A DNA stretch of 64,000 bases. It comes from Saturnia japonica (taxonomy: Eukaryota > Arthropoda > Insecta > Lepidoptera > Saturniidae). Under the pieces are notes generated by a model. That model saw nothing but the letters and a program-made list of their open reading frames with translations. It had not been told where the DNA came from and did not search any database. The position numbers were made by a program, and so were the translations under genes. Location: assembly GCA_033032175.1 (NCBI GenBank), contig CM065324.1:2914001-2978000 (forward strand). The letters are read 5' to 3'. Shown in pieces: positions 49,501 to 53,262 of this stretch (its first letter is position 1; the number at the start of each line of letters is the position of its first letter).

Positions 49501-52147
49501 GCGACTATTATAATGGTGATTGAACTAAATTTCTTTCAATGTTTTGATAAGGCAGTTAGAGGCGCGTTCAAATATTTAACGTAAGCAGGCTTAGGGGGTT
49601 TAATGTTTTCTTACTTTTGCTGACAAAGGAAGCGGAAGGAATATTATAAGTCTTATGAGATATAACATTTATGAAATTATGAGTATTATTTTTATTATTT
49701 TAGACCGAATTTGTTTCCAGCAGAGCCAGCAGCGGCGCGGTCTAATAAATTTTACAAAATGTATAAAAACCAGTAACGTGCTGTTTACTTTTTTTAGTTT
49801 ATTCCTTAAGAATCGATTTTTATATAAGGAGCCCGGTATGGAAATTTTATGAGTGGAATTTATAAAAGCGTTAACAAAAAGCGTTACATTTTTTTGCGCA
49901 ACGTAATTTGCGAACCTTTCACTTTGAAATCATGTATACAAACATCAGCCAGTACAGTGACAGTTGGTCAGTCAGTCAACCAATCACCTCTTTGCTTATT
50001 GCTTATTCAAATACAATCTAATTAAGGAGTAAACGTCAGTCGTGCGTCGGAGATGACATACACTCAACTTTTTTTTTACAGAACTGGTCAGAAATGGAGT
50101 TTGCGATAATCCAGCTGCTCGTTTTCCTACTGCTGGCTGCCGTCGACATCGGCACCGCTGTCTACAACCGGTATTGGGCGCACGTCAACCAGAATATTGG
50201 TTACGTCGCTCACTTGGCTGGCGCTGTCGCCGGTGAGTTAACTGACTAATATTAAATTCATCTATTATTTCTAAAAGGTGTCTGTTTATCCGGCAACGCT
50301 ATATTATATCCGTTAATTATTCATTAAAACATCATTTTTAACCGAATTCCAAAAAGGTTCTGTTTCAATTCGAATGTCTTTTTTTAAATGGATGTTCAGC
50401 CATATCCTTTGCTGTAACTAGGGCAGTACCAGCGGTGCGCAGGCACAGGCCACAGACTCTAGAGGGGCGTAGAAATGACCAGACCAAGACCACAAACAAT
50501 ACTTATAATAAAAAATTTCAAGGACGCAGATATAGAAAAGCATACTAGGCTAGTTAAGACACTGGGCATATCTTAAGAACCGATTTAGATGATTCTTCTT
50601 TGGTTGGAAAGGGGATAGGTACCTCAAGAGTTGTCCCATTTTAATTTTATTGGTATTGGACGTTCCACTGTAAAGTTTCCCGCTATTAACAAAACCTATA
50701 TGAAAAGTTTTAAATTAACGCTTTAAGAATTATTAAAAATCGTTTTCATTCTATCTATTGATGCTAACGGAAATATATTCAAAGCGCCATCTATTAACGG
50801 TCTTTTGAGCTAACATGACAGCTATAAGATTGTTTACATTTAATAAAGTGCGGAATATTCGCACGGGTCGGTTGGTGAAATCTTAATAGTAAATGCTTTG
50901 TTGTACACGAGCATTGTAATATTCAAAGTATAATAATTATGGTACTTTGCTCCAGTCAAACTGTCGCGAACACCACGCGGTATCGCACAATAAGCTCGCT
51001 CGCGTACGCTCTCAAACTGGTGCGACCTACCGCTTATCATTATTCATTGTTCCTAGTTCCAAATCCTTGTTTTTTTAACTATTTTATAATCTTAGTGACT
51101 CAGACCGTAAGAAATCTTGTTATCGTCCACTTTTTGTAGAAATAATTTCATGCTGAAGGGCATTGCATGCAATTACACTAATTACCTAGAAAGTCTAGAA
51201 ATTCCCGTACAAATATTGCGCAATACAAAAGACTAGTCGCGTCAATTTGAACACGTCCATGCAAGTACATAGGTGCAAGTGACGCGAGCGATATGCGTCC
51301 CGCGTAGCGTACTGCGCGGTATTCGTCTCAGTTTGAGTGCATCTTTATTGTTTATCTACTTACAAAATATCAAGATTTAGCTTGACCGACTCACGTTATT
51401 ATATAATTGAGGTAGACCTACGACTTAATGAAGGTTACGGGAACCCGCAAGATGAGAGCTACGCAGGACCGGTCGTCATAAGGATTATTGGGGGAATCCT
51501 ATACCCAGTAGTGGACATCTTTTGACTGAATGGATGGATATATGTATATAGGAATATATTATAGAAACTGAGCCTACGACTTCGTCCACGAGGTATATTT
51601 TGTGTATGAAAAACAGCCACTAAATAAAAACCTCACCTCAATATCACCCTACGGTATTTAATCCGCATAAGCTTTGATAATACTCAACTAAAAATATTTT
51701 AAATGTTAACTGTTATCACAGTTTAATTATCATACAGATTTTATTTAAAAGACGTAAAGATATATAAAAATGTCCATATGTATAAAAATGCATTCTAAAT
51801 GTACTTTCAGACTATAAACTATAATCATACTAAATTTCATTAAATTCGGTTCAAACATACAGACAAATATTCCAAAAACTATCGATTTATGCTGTTCTTG
51901 ATTCTAAATCTCCAAATATTTTTTTTCTTGTGAGAAGCTAGGTATATGATGTGGACTATACACGTAATTGAAAGTAAAATTAAATAAATGTCATTTTTCA
52001 GGTCTGCTAGTTGGTATCGGAGTGCTTCGTAATTTGGAGAAGAGGAAATGGGAGAAACGATTATGGTGGGCGGCGGTTGTACTCTACTTCGCGCTAATGA
52101 GCGCCGGGATCTTGGCTAACATCTTCTGGACAACGAGGTTCAAGTGA
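7496..52147 (+). CDS. rho-4: Rhomboid-4-like intramembrane serine protease with EF-hands (6 coding exons)
   Basis: Membrane protease that cuts transmembrane substrates within the bilayer; EF-hand rhomboids are known from Drosophila Rhomboid-4 and vertebrate RHBDL1/3, with Ca2+ regulation. Coding exons 7496-7582, 28898-29156, 45874-46114, 49302-49515, 50082-50232 and 52002-52147 total 1098 nt and join in phase (0,1,2,0,1) to 365 residues. EF-hand loops: residues 31-42 (DKDNDGRISYVE) and 69-80 (DRDNSGYLDFNE). The rhomboid core follows: first membrane segment about 136-158, WRFITY then H194, H199 and N203, nucleophile Ser251 in GASGG, and His311 in VAHLAGAVAG. All active-site residues are present, so it should be functional. 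All introns are GT-AG. Transposons fill the introns but none enters the coding sequence. Confidence is high for the rhomboid family and somewhat lower for the rho-4 orthology. Confidence 0.93.
7583..9300. other. Intron 1, first part: nothing recognised
   Basis: AT-rich sequence without open frames of note, terminal repeats or familiar repeat families. Confidence 0.5.
9305..9490. other. GC-rich island in intron 1
   Basis: Base composition rises sharply over about 180 bp (for example AAGGGGCCCCTTAAACCTAC) against an AT-rich surround. No coding frame or known repeat was recognised; it may be a fragment of a GC-richer element. Confidence 0.3.
10100..10430 (+). repeat. tRNA-derived lepidopteran SINE copy
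   Basis: Contains the widespread lepidopteran SINE signature GTGAAGGAAAACATCGCGAG (about 10229-10250) and the 3' tail signature CCCAGAAGTGGGATACTTAC followed by AGGCTGA. The family is tRNA-related; the A and B boxes near the 5' end are eroded here. Plus orientation within intron 1. Confidence 0.6.
10744..11115. mobile_element. MITE with near-perfect 52-bp terminal inverted repeats
   Basis: The first 52 bp (starting CTAGGCAGAATAGCTTTTAG) and the reverse complement of the last 52 bp differ at a single base near the inner end (AAAGCGTGGGG against AAAACGTGGGG). Total 372 bp, no coding capacity. The high TIR identity implies recent transposition. No certain target duplication. The superfamily is undetermined. 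Confidence 0.75.
11394..12253. mobile_element. AT-rich element with hairpin-bearing inverted ends
   Basis: Left end GAAGTGAAACTTCTTTATCG (11394 on) and right end, in reverse, GAAGTGAAACTTCTTTACG (12253 back to 12235) are inverted copies, and each end is itself a small hairpin (GAAGT...ACTTC). The 860-bp interior is very AT-rich with no credible protein. The same end signature occurs at 24212 and 26350. Confidence 0.55.
12565..12850. repeat. Degenerate tandem repeat, period about 122 bp
   Basis: The block CGCCATTTTGTA...GCGTCCATCTT recurs at about 12570, 12691 and 12811, with the spacer motif TACCCATATTG / TATCCATATTG between. Two full units and one partial, imperfectly conserved. Non-coding; probably the inside of a decayed transposon. 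Confidence 0.55.
13845..14263 (+). mobile_element. Non-autonomous Helitron-like copy (5' end lost)
   Basis: Carries the family's conserved ATATCCGAAACGGTTGGACC region (about 13897-13916) and ends at AGCCACAGCTAG|T (about 14250-14263), the CTAG terminus typical of lepidopteran Lep1-type Helitrons. No protein coded. Confidence 0.5.
14264..15700. other. Intron 1 stretch, little recognised
   Basis: No gene. The segment 15550-15730 shares phrases (CGATTTATCACTATGTATGG and neighbours) with 27560-27740 and is a decayed interspersed repeat. Confidence 0.4.
15720..15935 (+). repeat. tRNA-derived SINE copy, plus strand
   Basis: Same family as the minus-strand copies at 36935-37165 and 46170-46384. 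B-box-like GGGTTTGAATGCC near 15745, then the shared body GAGCTTTCGGTGAAGGAAAA and CATAGCATGGTGGTAGGGCT. The A box is eroded. Confidence 0.6.
16065..16440 (-). repeat. Helitron-like 3' terminus, minus strand, decayed
   Basis: Homologous on the reverse strand to the 3' ends at 26512 and 56553: GTACAC...ATTGACAATT...CGTAATT in the same order. A second partial unit (AATGAGGAATGGC-like, about 16307) follows. Confidence 0.45.
16974..18255 (-). mobile_element. DD41D mariner-like transposon
   Basis: The left end CAAGTGTCCAGAAAGGGTAT (16974 on) and the reverse of the right end (CAAGGTGTCCAGAAAGGG from 18255) form a TIR of about 32 bp with one 1-base gap. TA flanks both ends (16972-16973, 18256-18257). 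It is 1282 bp long, and the transposase fills the interior on the minus strand. A structurally complete element whose protein is broken only by stop codons. Confidence 0.88.
17060..18139 (-). pseudogene. DD41D transposase with three premature stops
   Basis: Cut-and-paste transposase of the IS630-Tc1-mariner superfamily. The frame runs from ATG at 18139 (MERYSGTHRAFCVRAYYRNG) to TAA at 17060-17062 with no frameshift, about 359 codons. Helix-turn-helix region with GRPRSVRD hinge; catalytic Asp in LFSDEANFHLNG, FQQDGATCHT and SPDLSPLDYFAWG. Forty-one residues separate the second and third Asp. Three in-frame stops: TGA 17996-17998, TGA 17498-17500 and TAA 17114-17116. The reading frame is otherwise clean, so loss is fairly recent. 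Confidence 0.85.
18740..19150. repeat. Two decayed interspersed repeats
   Basis: 18748-18885 resembles the repeat at 38880-39030 (GGAAGGGTTATGTTTTAGC). 19025-19110 contains AGTCCGGTGAAGCTGTAAAA followed by a GGCTAACAGTATAGTCAGTC tail, also found at 23265-23330 and 60618-60690. The families are abundant in Lepidoptera, but I cannot name them. Confidence 0.5.
19920..20110. repeat. Interspersed repeat, sister copy at 34050-34220
   Basis: Shares with 34050-34220 an ordered series of matches (GGAAACAAGGG, TAATCCAGTCC, TTCTCTTGCGCTCTTTTCAG, ATTGCGA) over about 170 bp in the same orientation. Non-coding; family unknown. Confidence 0.5.
20426..22746 (-). mobile_element. Recent 5'-truncated R1/LOA-type LINE with target-site duplication
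   Basis: Flanked by a 10-bp duplication TACTAATATT (20416-20425 and 22747-22756). On the minus strand the order is: truncated ORF2, stop at 20793, about 350 bp of 3' UTR, then a poly(A) tail (plus-strand T run about 20423-20440). 5' truncation is the usual result of target-primed reverse transcription. The target TACTAATATTATAAAG is the 5' end of a Helitron-like repeat. The 1.9-kb frame is still open. Confidence 0.85.
20793..22739 (-). CDS. LINE ORF2 fragment: reverse transcriptase plus RNase H, open frame
   Basis: 648 codons, no stop, beginning at GFMPQRNTEDALYDLV inside RT. Motifs: LDIEGAFDNAWW (33-43), QGSITGPTFWNLILD (91-105), FADD (121-124) with both catalytic Asp. The RNase H domain has all four acidic residues, D368 (FTD), E406 (QAE), D430 (FSD) and D483 (NERAD), and H473. 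A C-terminal CCHC-like finger uses C579, C581, H591 and C596. The endonuclease domain and ORF1 are missing through 5' truncation, so it cannot retrotranspose alone. The RNase H domain points to an R1/LOA/I-group element rather than RTE or Jockey. GC content is clearly higher than the AT-rich intron around it, a sign of recent arrival. Confidence 0.9.
   Translation of the reverse strand: MPQRNTEDALYDLVAYIRSKVERKEIVVLVSLDIEGAFDNAWWPALMSQLVAKGCPRNLYSVVLSYLEGRRIELSYAGCQMSRESSKGCVQGSITGPTFWNLILDSLLVKLEIAGVYCQAFADDVVLVFSGSEVGPMQEFACRTLQTVMDWGVENKLSFAPHKTKAMVLTRKLKFNAPVLFMGGVRLPLEKKFRLLGLILDNKLTFEAHAAVACKKAADIYKQLVCAARVSWGLNSEIIRTIYSAVVEPIVLYAANVWGPSAGKISIRNRLNSLQRGFAIKICRAYRTVSLTSALVLADLFPLDLRAQEVYTLYCAKKRVGLDEIVVDSVLERPVKFADYPHPVHCVGEAYESLEVLPESGGSRIFTDSSKIDGGVGAAVTWFKEGRETRFSTFRLEPFCSVFQAELYALYRAVQMVHKAGDGEVSTFSDSKSSLEMLANPVPPHRLVLATQIAIRAIRAEGRAVHLYWVRAHVGTVGNERADVLAKRAAHKKTVADYDRYPVSYAKNVIREETVLKWQARYKSSDTGGVTRVFFPKVADAHRVLRKTNLLPAHVQAFTGHGGFAAYLYRFKIRSSPACECDPDIAETIYHLIIDCPRFSSSRFDLESRFGHKIDRVTLHTLVAEDQIRGHFLEFIEKIVKVANRRNK
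22747..22870 (+). repeat. Helitron-like 5' end used as LINE target
   Basis: TACTAATATTATAAAGCTTTAGAG... then GGCTAATCGCTGAAACTACC matches the start of Lep1-type non-autonomous Helitrons. The LINE at 20426-22746 has split it; the part before the insertion ends at 20425. Confidence 0.5.
24410..25245 (-). pseudogene. Decayed EEP-endonuclease-like protein carried by a transposon
   Basis: Read on the minus strand from ATG 25245 (MGKTNEEHCKNYYNRK), through one frameshift (about 25140), a serine/threonine-rich stretch (25093-24899), then RAGGVAIYQNMHDTTNIITP, AAECKMEDGNKIVLMVINIT and, after a further stop, NNNPLISTTRHGTTIDAVF. The order of a GGVAIY strand, an IVLMVI strand and a late GTTIDAVF block resembles the endonuclease-exonuclease-phosphatase fold found in LINEs and in some animal Helitrons. 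The expected GDFN catalytic segment is missing, apparently deleted near 24600. Non-functional. The link to a Helitron rests on memory of similar lepidopteran proteins and is tentative. Confidence 0.4.
25270..25920. repeat. Extremely AT-rich tract
   Basis: About 650 bp made almost only of A and T (over 85 percent by eye), with many runs of TATATA, AATATT and TTTAATA. No coding frame. Confidence 0.7.
26652..28482 (-). mobile_element. Helitron-like element, minus strand, tail to tail with 23535-26512
   Basis: Its 5' end (28482, reading TACTGATATTATAAATGCGA) and first 600 bp match 23535-24135, including TTCACGCCTAGACCGCGG / TTCCACGCCTAAACCGC and the GCGCATGCGCG palindrome. Its 3' end lies at 26652 (GCGAGCGCACCGCTATT). 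Internally it differs: 26800-27420 consists of decayed 100-250-bp units around CAATTCTTATAGCC...CATCAAAATCGG. Only about 140 bp separates the two 3' ends. Confidence 0.5.
27470..27780. repeat. Decayed repeat with an internal duplication
   Basis: Two related blocks, GATGGGTTTATCACTATGTG (about 27577) and GTTGGGTTTATTATAGTGTG (about 27685), each preceded by a CAAACCAAAA motif. Related to 15600-15730 and to the start of 41935-41985 (CTCGGAATACGACAAACCAA). Confidence 0.45.
28764..28799. other. Perfect 10-bp hairpin upstream of exon 2
   Basis: GAGCAATATT (28764-28773) and AATATTGCTC (28790-28799) form a perfect stem with a 16-base loop, ending about 100 bp before the exon 2 acceptor. The sequence AAAAAGTCTGAGCAATATT resembles the Tc1 TIR at 35070 (AAAAAAGTCTAAGCAACAT), so it may be a remnant of a related MITE. 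Confidence 0.45.
28898..29156 (+). CDS. rho-4: Rhomboid-4-like, coding exon 2 (both EF-hands)
   Basis: 259 nt, acceptor TTCTCTTGCAG, donor ACAG|GTATGT at 29157. It encodes residues 30-115 and the first base of 116. Both 12-residue EF loops are canonical (Asp at 1, 3; Asp/Ser at 5; Gly at 6; Glu at 12). Skipping this exon would shift the frame into exon 3. Confidence 0.92.
29230..29412 (+). repeat. Abundant lepidopteran repeat just after exon 2
   Basis: Contains the well-known block CACGCCTGTATCCCCGAAGG, GGTTAGGCAGAGGTGTACTA, then GGGGGCAAGTCTATTGCCGT and CCGAGCTGCTACTGAGAATA. It starts about 75 bp after the donor of exon 2. SINE- or LINE-tail-like; exact family not named. Confidence 0.6.
30045..30350 (+). 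pseudogene. R1-type LINE ORF1 fragment
   Basis: An open stretch of about 100 codons with RARTESGVAAILKVCRISGN followed by LKGTCIKCVKGAANTLKEVA, the coiled segment that precedes the gag-like part of R1-clade ORF1 proteins. GC-richer than the intron around it. No zinc knuckle or RT follows; it ends about 30350 in AT-rich intron. Not a host exon: no fitting splice sites or phase. Confidence 0.55.
30351..31594. other. Intron 2 stretch, nothing recognised
   Basis: AT-rich, no credible gene. A short GC-richer patch at 31100-31220 (CTGCACTGTGGGTTTGC...) is unassigned. Confidence 0.4.
31595..31865. mobile_element. Candidate MITE with 20-bp inverted termini
   Basis: TGTTTGGGCCATAAAGCATG at the left and the reverse of CATACTTTTTGGCCCAAACA at the right match at 18 of 20 positions. 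271 bp, non-coding, GC-richer than its surroundings. No clear target-site duplication. Confidence 0.5.
31866..35063. other. Intron 2 stretch, mostly unrecognised
   Basis: No gene. 34050-34220 is the sister of the repeat at 19920-20110. 34915-35000 (CCAATATAGCGGACTCCCAAAGATGG...) resembles the inside of the tandem repeat near 12570. The rest is AT-rich without structure I can name. Confidence 0.4.
35064..36661 (+). mobile_element. Tc1-like transposon
   Basis: The inverted termini CACACATCAAAAAAGTCTAA... (35064) and the reverse of the right end CCCTCATCAAAAAAGTCTAA... (36661) match over about 29 bp with two mismatches. TA flanks both ends (35062-35063, 36662-36663). 1598 bp, the normal size for Tc1. 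The transposase lies on the plus strand. Confidence 0.87.
35370..36392 (+). pseudogene. Tc1-like transposase (DD34E) with four premature stops
   Basis: Starts MKRRHLMAVEMQRAVGMLQA (ATG 35370) and ends at TAA 36390-36392, 340 codons, the normal Tc1 length. Paired helix-turn-helix N-terminus, then the DDE core: FSDESRFGF, MHDNARSHTARR and SPDLNPIEHA. All pieces stay in one frame. The stops are TAA 35565, TAG at about 35598, TGA 35973 and TAG 36207; the last replaces the Trp that normally follows HA. The pattern is point decay without indels. Confidence 0.85.
36750..36845 (-). repeat. Helitron-like 5' end fragment
   Basis: On the minus strand it starts TCCTACTATTATAAAGGCGA and continues to GGCTGGACCAATTTTGATGA, the start of a Lep1-type non-autonomous Helitron. 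Confidence 0.5.
36935..37165 (-). repeat. tRNA-derived SINE copy, minus strand
   Basis: Reading on the minus strand: A-box-like AGCTCAATGGTAGC, B-box-like GAGTTTGAATGCC, then the shared body GAGTCTGAGCTTTCGGCAAG and CATAGCATGGTGGTATAGG. Same family as 15720-15935 and 46170-46384. Confidence 0.65.
37166..38539. other. Intron 2 stretch, no gene recognised
   Basis: 37240-37700 is somewhat GC-richer and holds short open frames on both strands, but none with a recognisable motif or splice context. The remainder is AT-rich. Confidence 0.4.
38540..38793 (-). mobile_element. Solo LTR, sister of 5582-5844
   Basis: On the minus strand it begins TGTAGCGACATCGATATAGC and ends CCGCTAAA, with the same 3' segment CTATGGCGGATGAGGAACTT as the copy at 5582-5844. 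Target duplication TACT/CACT (38794-38797, 38536-38539) with one mismatch. 254 bp. Shared 3' sequence in two unrelated sites shows that this segment belongs to the LTR and not to the LINE. Confidence 0.75.
38873..39030 (+). repeat. Interspersed repeat, inverted sister at 43770-43930
   Basis: CCCGACTGCGAAAAGGGAGG followed by GTTATGTATG and TAGCCTAAACGACTTG matches, in reverse, 43770-43930 (GCAGTCGG...AGCCGTTTAGGCTACAG). A common lepidopteran repeat; a third weak copy lies near 18750. Confidence 0.55.
39031..41909. other. Intron 2 stretch, no gene recognised
   Basis: Mostly AT-rich. 40530-40880 is a GC-richer block with open frames on both strands over the same bases; it looks like an unclassified repeat fragment. 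Confidence 0.4.
41910..42221 (-). mobile_element. Complete Lep1-type non-autonomous Helitron
   Basis: On the minus strand it starts TCCTACTAATATAATAAATG (42221) and ends GTCGCGGGTACCAGCTAG (41910). It lies between an A and a T, with no target duplication, exactly as Helitrons insert. 312 bp, no coding. An internal partial duplication repeats AGCGTGATTGAGTAACAAAC at about 42001 and 42160. Confidence 0.7.
42880..43130 (+). pseudogene. Jockey-type LINE ORF2 C-terminal remnant
   Basis: In shifting frames it reads TWNELPLRFG, then FRKGRQRACDTFDFARVHRL, the C-terminal block (W-N-x-L-P ... F-x-x-x-V/M-x-x-x-x-x-G-R-Q-R) of common insect Jockey-group LINEs. Several frameshifts. The region 42600-42880 upstream may be more of the same but is too eroded to translate. 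Confidence 0.5.
43177..43334. mobile_element. Short MITE
   Basis: The inverted termini CTCGGCGAGTAATAGCGTTT and the reverse right end TTCAGCGAGTAATAGTGTTT, flanked by TA (43175-43176, 43335-43336). 158 bp, non-coding, probably Tc1/mariner-related by the TA target. Confidence 0.6.
43770..43930 (-). repeat. Inverted sister of the repeat at 38873-39030
   Basis: Contains the reverse complement of CGACTGCGAAAAAGGAGGTT and of the GTAGCCTAAACGGCTTGATG stretch seen at 38936. Confidence 0.55.
44039..44046. promoter_or_regulatory. Palindromic CRE (TGACGTCA)
   Basis: A full 8-bp cyclic-AMP response element palindrome, about 400 bp upstream of the candidate alternative first exon. It stands in unique-looking sequence. 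Function is not shown. Confidence 0.3.
44432..44470 (+). promoter_or_regulatory. Candidate internal promoter (Inr with DPE-like site)
   Basis: The initiator ATCAGTG has its A at 44438. At +28 (44465) stands AGACT, matching 4 of 5 positions of the DPE consensus. It would give a 55-nt leader before the ATG at 44493. Weak by itself, but it sits exactly upstream of an open, splice-ready exon. Confidence 0.3.
44493..44628 (+). CDS. Candidate alternative first coding exon of the rhomboid gene (no EF-hands)
   Basis: ATG in a good insect context (TCAAAATG), then 45 open codons and one base up to a donor TTTG|GTATGT at 44629. The leftover phase (1) is exactly what exon 3 requires. The peptide starts MWFKTCKKTKIGKYKVLNGK and is very basic (12 Lys), like the cytosolic tail that precedes the first membrane segment of rhomboids. 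Joined to exon 3 it would give a 295-residue protein with the whole catalytic core but no EF-hands. The surrounding 43940-45870 shows no transposon signature. It could be chance: a 136-nt open stretch with a donor in the right phase is not rare. No transcript evidence is available here. Confidence 0.4.
44629..45873. other. End of intron 2, nothing recognised
   Basis: Unique-looking AT-rich sequence with pyrimidine-rich stretches (45240-45380) before the exon 3 acceptor. Confidence 0.45.
45874..46114 (+). CDS. rho-4: Rhomboid-4-like, coding exon 3
   Basis: 241 nt, acceptor GTTCATACAG, donor GTTGG|GTACGT at 46115. Encodes residues 116 (second part) to 196 (first part): a linker, the first membrane segment (WPPAVCMILISLVEIVLFCY) and the WRFITYMLVH motif that opens the conserved rhomboid core. 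Confidence 0.93.
46170..46384 (-). repeat. tRNA-derived SINE copy, minus strand, with Pol III boxes
   Basis: Best-preserved copy of the family. On the minus strand the A box TGGCTCAGTGG (46376-46366) matches TRGCNNAGTGG fully, and the B box GAGTTCGAACTCC (46333-46321) follows at tRNA-like spacing. The body GAGTCTGAGCTTTCGGGGAA and CATAGTATAGTGGTAGGGTA is shared with 15720-15935 and 36935-37165. It starts about 55 bp after the exon 3 donor. Confidence 0.7.
46425..46670 (-). repeat. Decayed Helitron/SINE-type repeat
   Basis: ACCAGCTGTGCCCGCGGCTT at the left and ACCAATTTATTTATATAAGG at the right bound a common insect repeat in reverse orientation, with AAAATCTATCCAGTAGTTTT inside. Confidence 0.45.
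47016..47493. mobile_element. MITE with long (about 75 bp) imperfect TIRs
   Basis: The left CAGGCTGGATTTTTGAGATT...TGTAGCTACACGAAAACTTT and the reversed right end CAGGTGGATTTTTGAGATGG...TGTAGCTACAAGAAAACTTT align over about 75 bp. TA flanks both ends (47014-47015, 47494-47495). 478 bp, non-coding; Tc1/mariner-type by target. Confidence 0.75.
47494..48885. other. Intron 3 stretch, nothing recognised
   Basis: AT-rich without a supported gene. 47999-48100 (TATAACTATAAAGCGTAAAA...) may be the worn 5' end of a Helitron-like repeat. Confidence 0.4.
48886..49142 (-). mobile_element. Non-autonomous Helitron-like copy
   Basis: On the minus strand it starts CTATACTAATATTATAAACT (49142) and ends at GTTGCGCGGGTCAGCTACC (48886). 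Same family layout as 41910-42221, more decayed. Confidence 0.5.
49302..49515 (+). CDS. rho-4: Rhomboid-4-like, coding exon 4 (nucleophile)
   Basis: 214 nt, acceptor GTCTTTTCCAG, donor ATAATG|GTGATT at 49516. Encodes residues 196-267: H199 and N203, which complete the conserved H-x4-H-x3-N set, and the catalytic Ser251 in LAGASGGVYAL. Confidence 0.94.
50082..50232 (+). CDS. rho-4: Rhomboid-4-like, coding exon 5 (catalytic His)
   Basis: 151 nt, acceptor TTTTTTTTACAG, donor GCCG|GTGAGT at 50233. Encodes residues 268-318, including a long hydrophobic segment (FAIIQLLVFLLLAAVDIG) and His311 in YVAHLAGAVAG, the partner of Ser251. Confidence 0.94.
50233..52001. other. Intron 5, with a SINE/LINE tail fragment
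   Basis: At 51430-51535 it carries GGGAACCCGCAAGATGAGAG and CCTATACCCAGTAGTGGACA, the 3' tail of a common lepidopteran retroelement, plus strand. The rest is unrecognised. Confidence 0.45.
52002..52147 (+). CDS. rho-4: Rhomboid-4-like, coding exon 6 and stop
   Basis: 146 nt, acceptor GTCATTTTTCAG, stop TGA 52145-52147. Encodes residues 318-365 with the last membrane segment (LWWAAVVLYFALMSAGILAN) after a basic loop (RNLEKRKWEKR). No clear AATAAA follows within 300 bp; the first one seen is at 52860-52865, beyond a LINE fragment, so the 3' end is unsettled. Confidence 0.93.
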
Positions 52148-52439
52148 ATAGCCCCCCCTAAATGGCATAGATAAGTATGAAGATATAGTGTATCTGCAGG
52201 TATTTCTAATAATACCGGTGGTGATTTTCAAAACGGTGTTTTTATGTTGTGCTGATGTGGAAACTAGTGTTATGGGAATTTCCAGTCAATTACAATGCTA
52301 CTCGGTTCTCTTGCCGGTTTAGCGTCATCCAATACAAATAACATTGTAACTTTTTTTCGCTTAGGCTTAGGCGCATGAGCAAATGTGTCACCTATGTAAT
52401 ATAAACCTCACAAAAAAATTACTAGACAACTTAAGAACC

Positions 52440-52755
52440 ACTATGTACAATTGCGTAACTTAATTTTAAACAGCTTCCTTGCAAAAGAAGACAGGATTGG
52501 CCAACATGGAATTATATATACCGATGTTGAACGAACCGGATGCATTAAGTTTAGACTTAGTAGATTCACTTCGAACACACTCCACTAGAATGTGGTGCAA
52601 AATGTTTGTGAGTCCGCAAATCGGACATATTTGAGATGGCGCATTACGTAACATAAATTGCGAACTTTTTCGATGGGAATTGTCCTCAGCGTAATATTCA
52701 TTTTAAACAGGTCGTTACTGGCAATTAACTCCCAGGTCTTTCGGCTGAGATGATG
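52440..52755 (-). pseudogene. LINE ORF2 C-terminal fragment
   Basis: On the minus strand LSRKTWELIASNDLFKMNI, then after a frameshift APSQICPICGLTNILHHILV and ECVR: the C-terminal zinc-finger-like C-x2-C ... H ... C region that follows RT in Jockey/R1-group LINEs. Ends at a TAA at 52466. It lies in or just after the 3' UTR of the rhomboid gene. Confidence 0.5.
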
Positions 52756-53118
52756 TTTATATTAATTTATTTACAAGTAAAAAAAAAATAGAAGTTTTAC
52801 AGTCTTATCTTTGTATTAGATCTATTTTAACTTAACTAAAGTTTTATTAATGATTTAATAATAAATTAATTAAATACAATCCTACAATATTGAGCCCAAA
52901 GAGCTTTAAAAATGTCTCATTCCATTTACAATCTGGGAGTAGACAACTTTTGGAAAATTGTTTTAAACACTTTATAATATGTTGGAAATAATACCCGTGA
53001 ATTATAATGGCTTAATTGAAAAATAATGCGTGTGTCATTTCAATGACTGTTTTAATTCTTTTTAAATTTACAACGGTTTTTGTATCGATCTTTTTGCTTG
53101 ACGCTGATTCGTCTGAAG

Positions 53119-53262
53119 GCGTAGACGTCACGCTCCAGGGACGTTAGGACGACGATGTTACGCGTGAACAGTTACATAACACAAGATAACACTCAACTGT
53201 TTATATTCATTTAATGATGACGTCACATTTTCGGTATGACGTTTCCAATCACGTGACTTACA
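53119..53262. promoter_or_regulatory. Cluster of CRE and E-box motifs
   Basis: Within 145 bp: GTAGACGTCACG, a full TGACGTCA palindrome at 53219-53226, ATGACG, and CCAATCACGTGAC (CCAAT next to a CACGTG E-box). Intergenic, about 1 kb after the rhomboid stop. Could be an enhancer; not shown. Confidence 0.25.
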
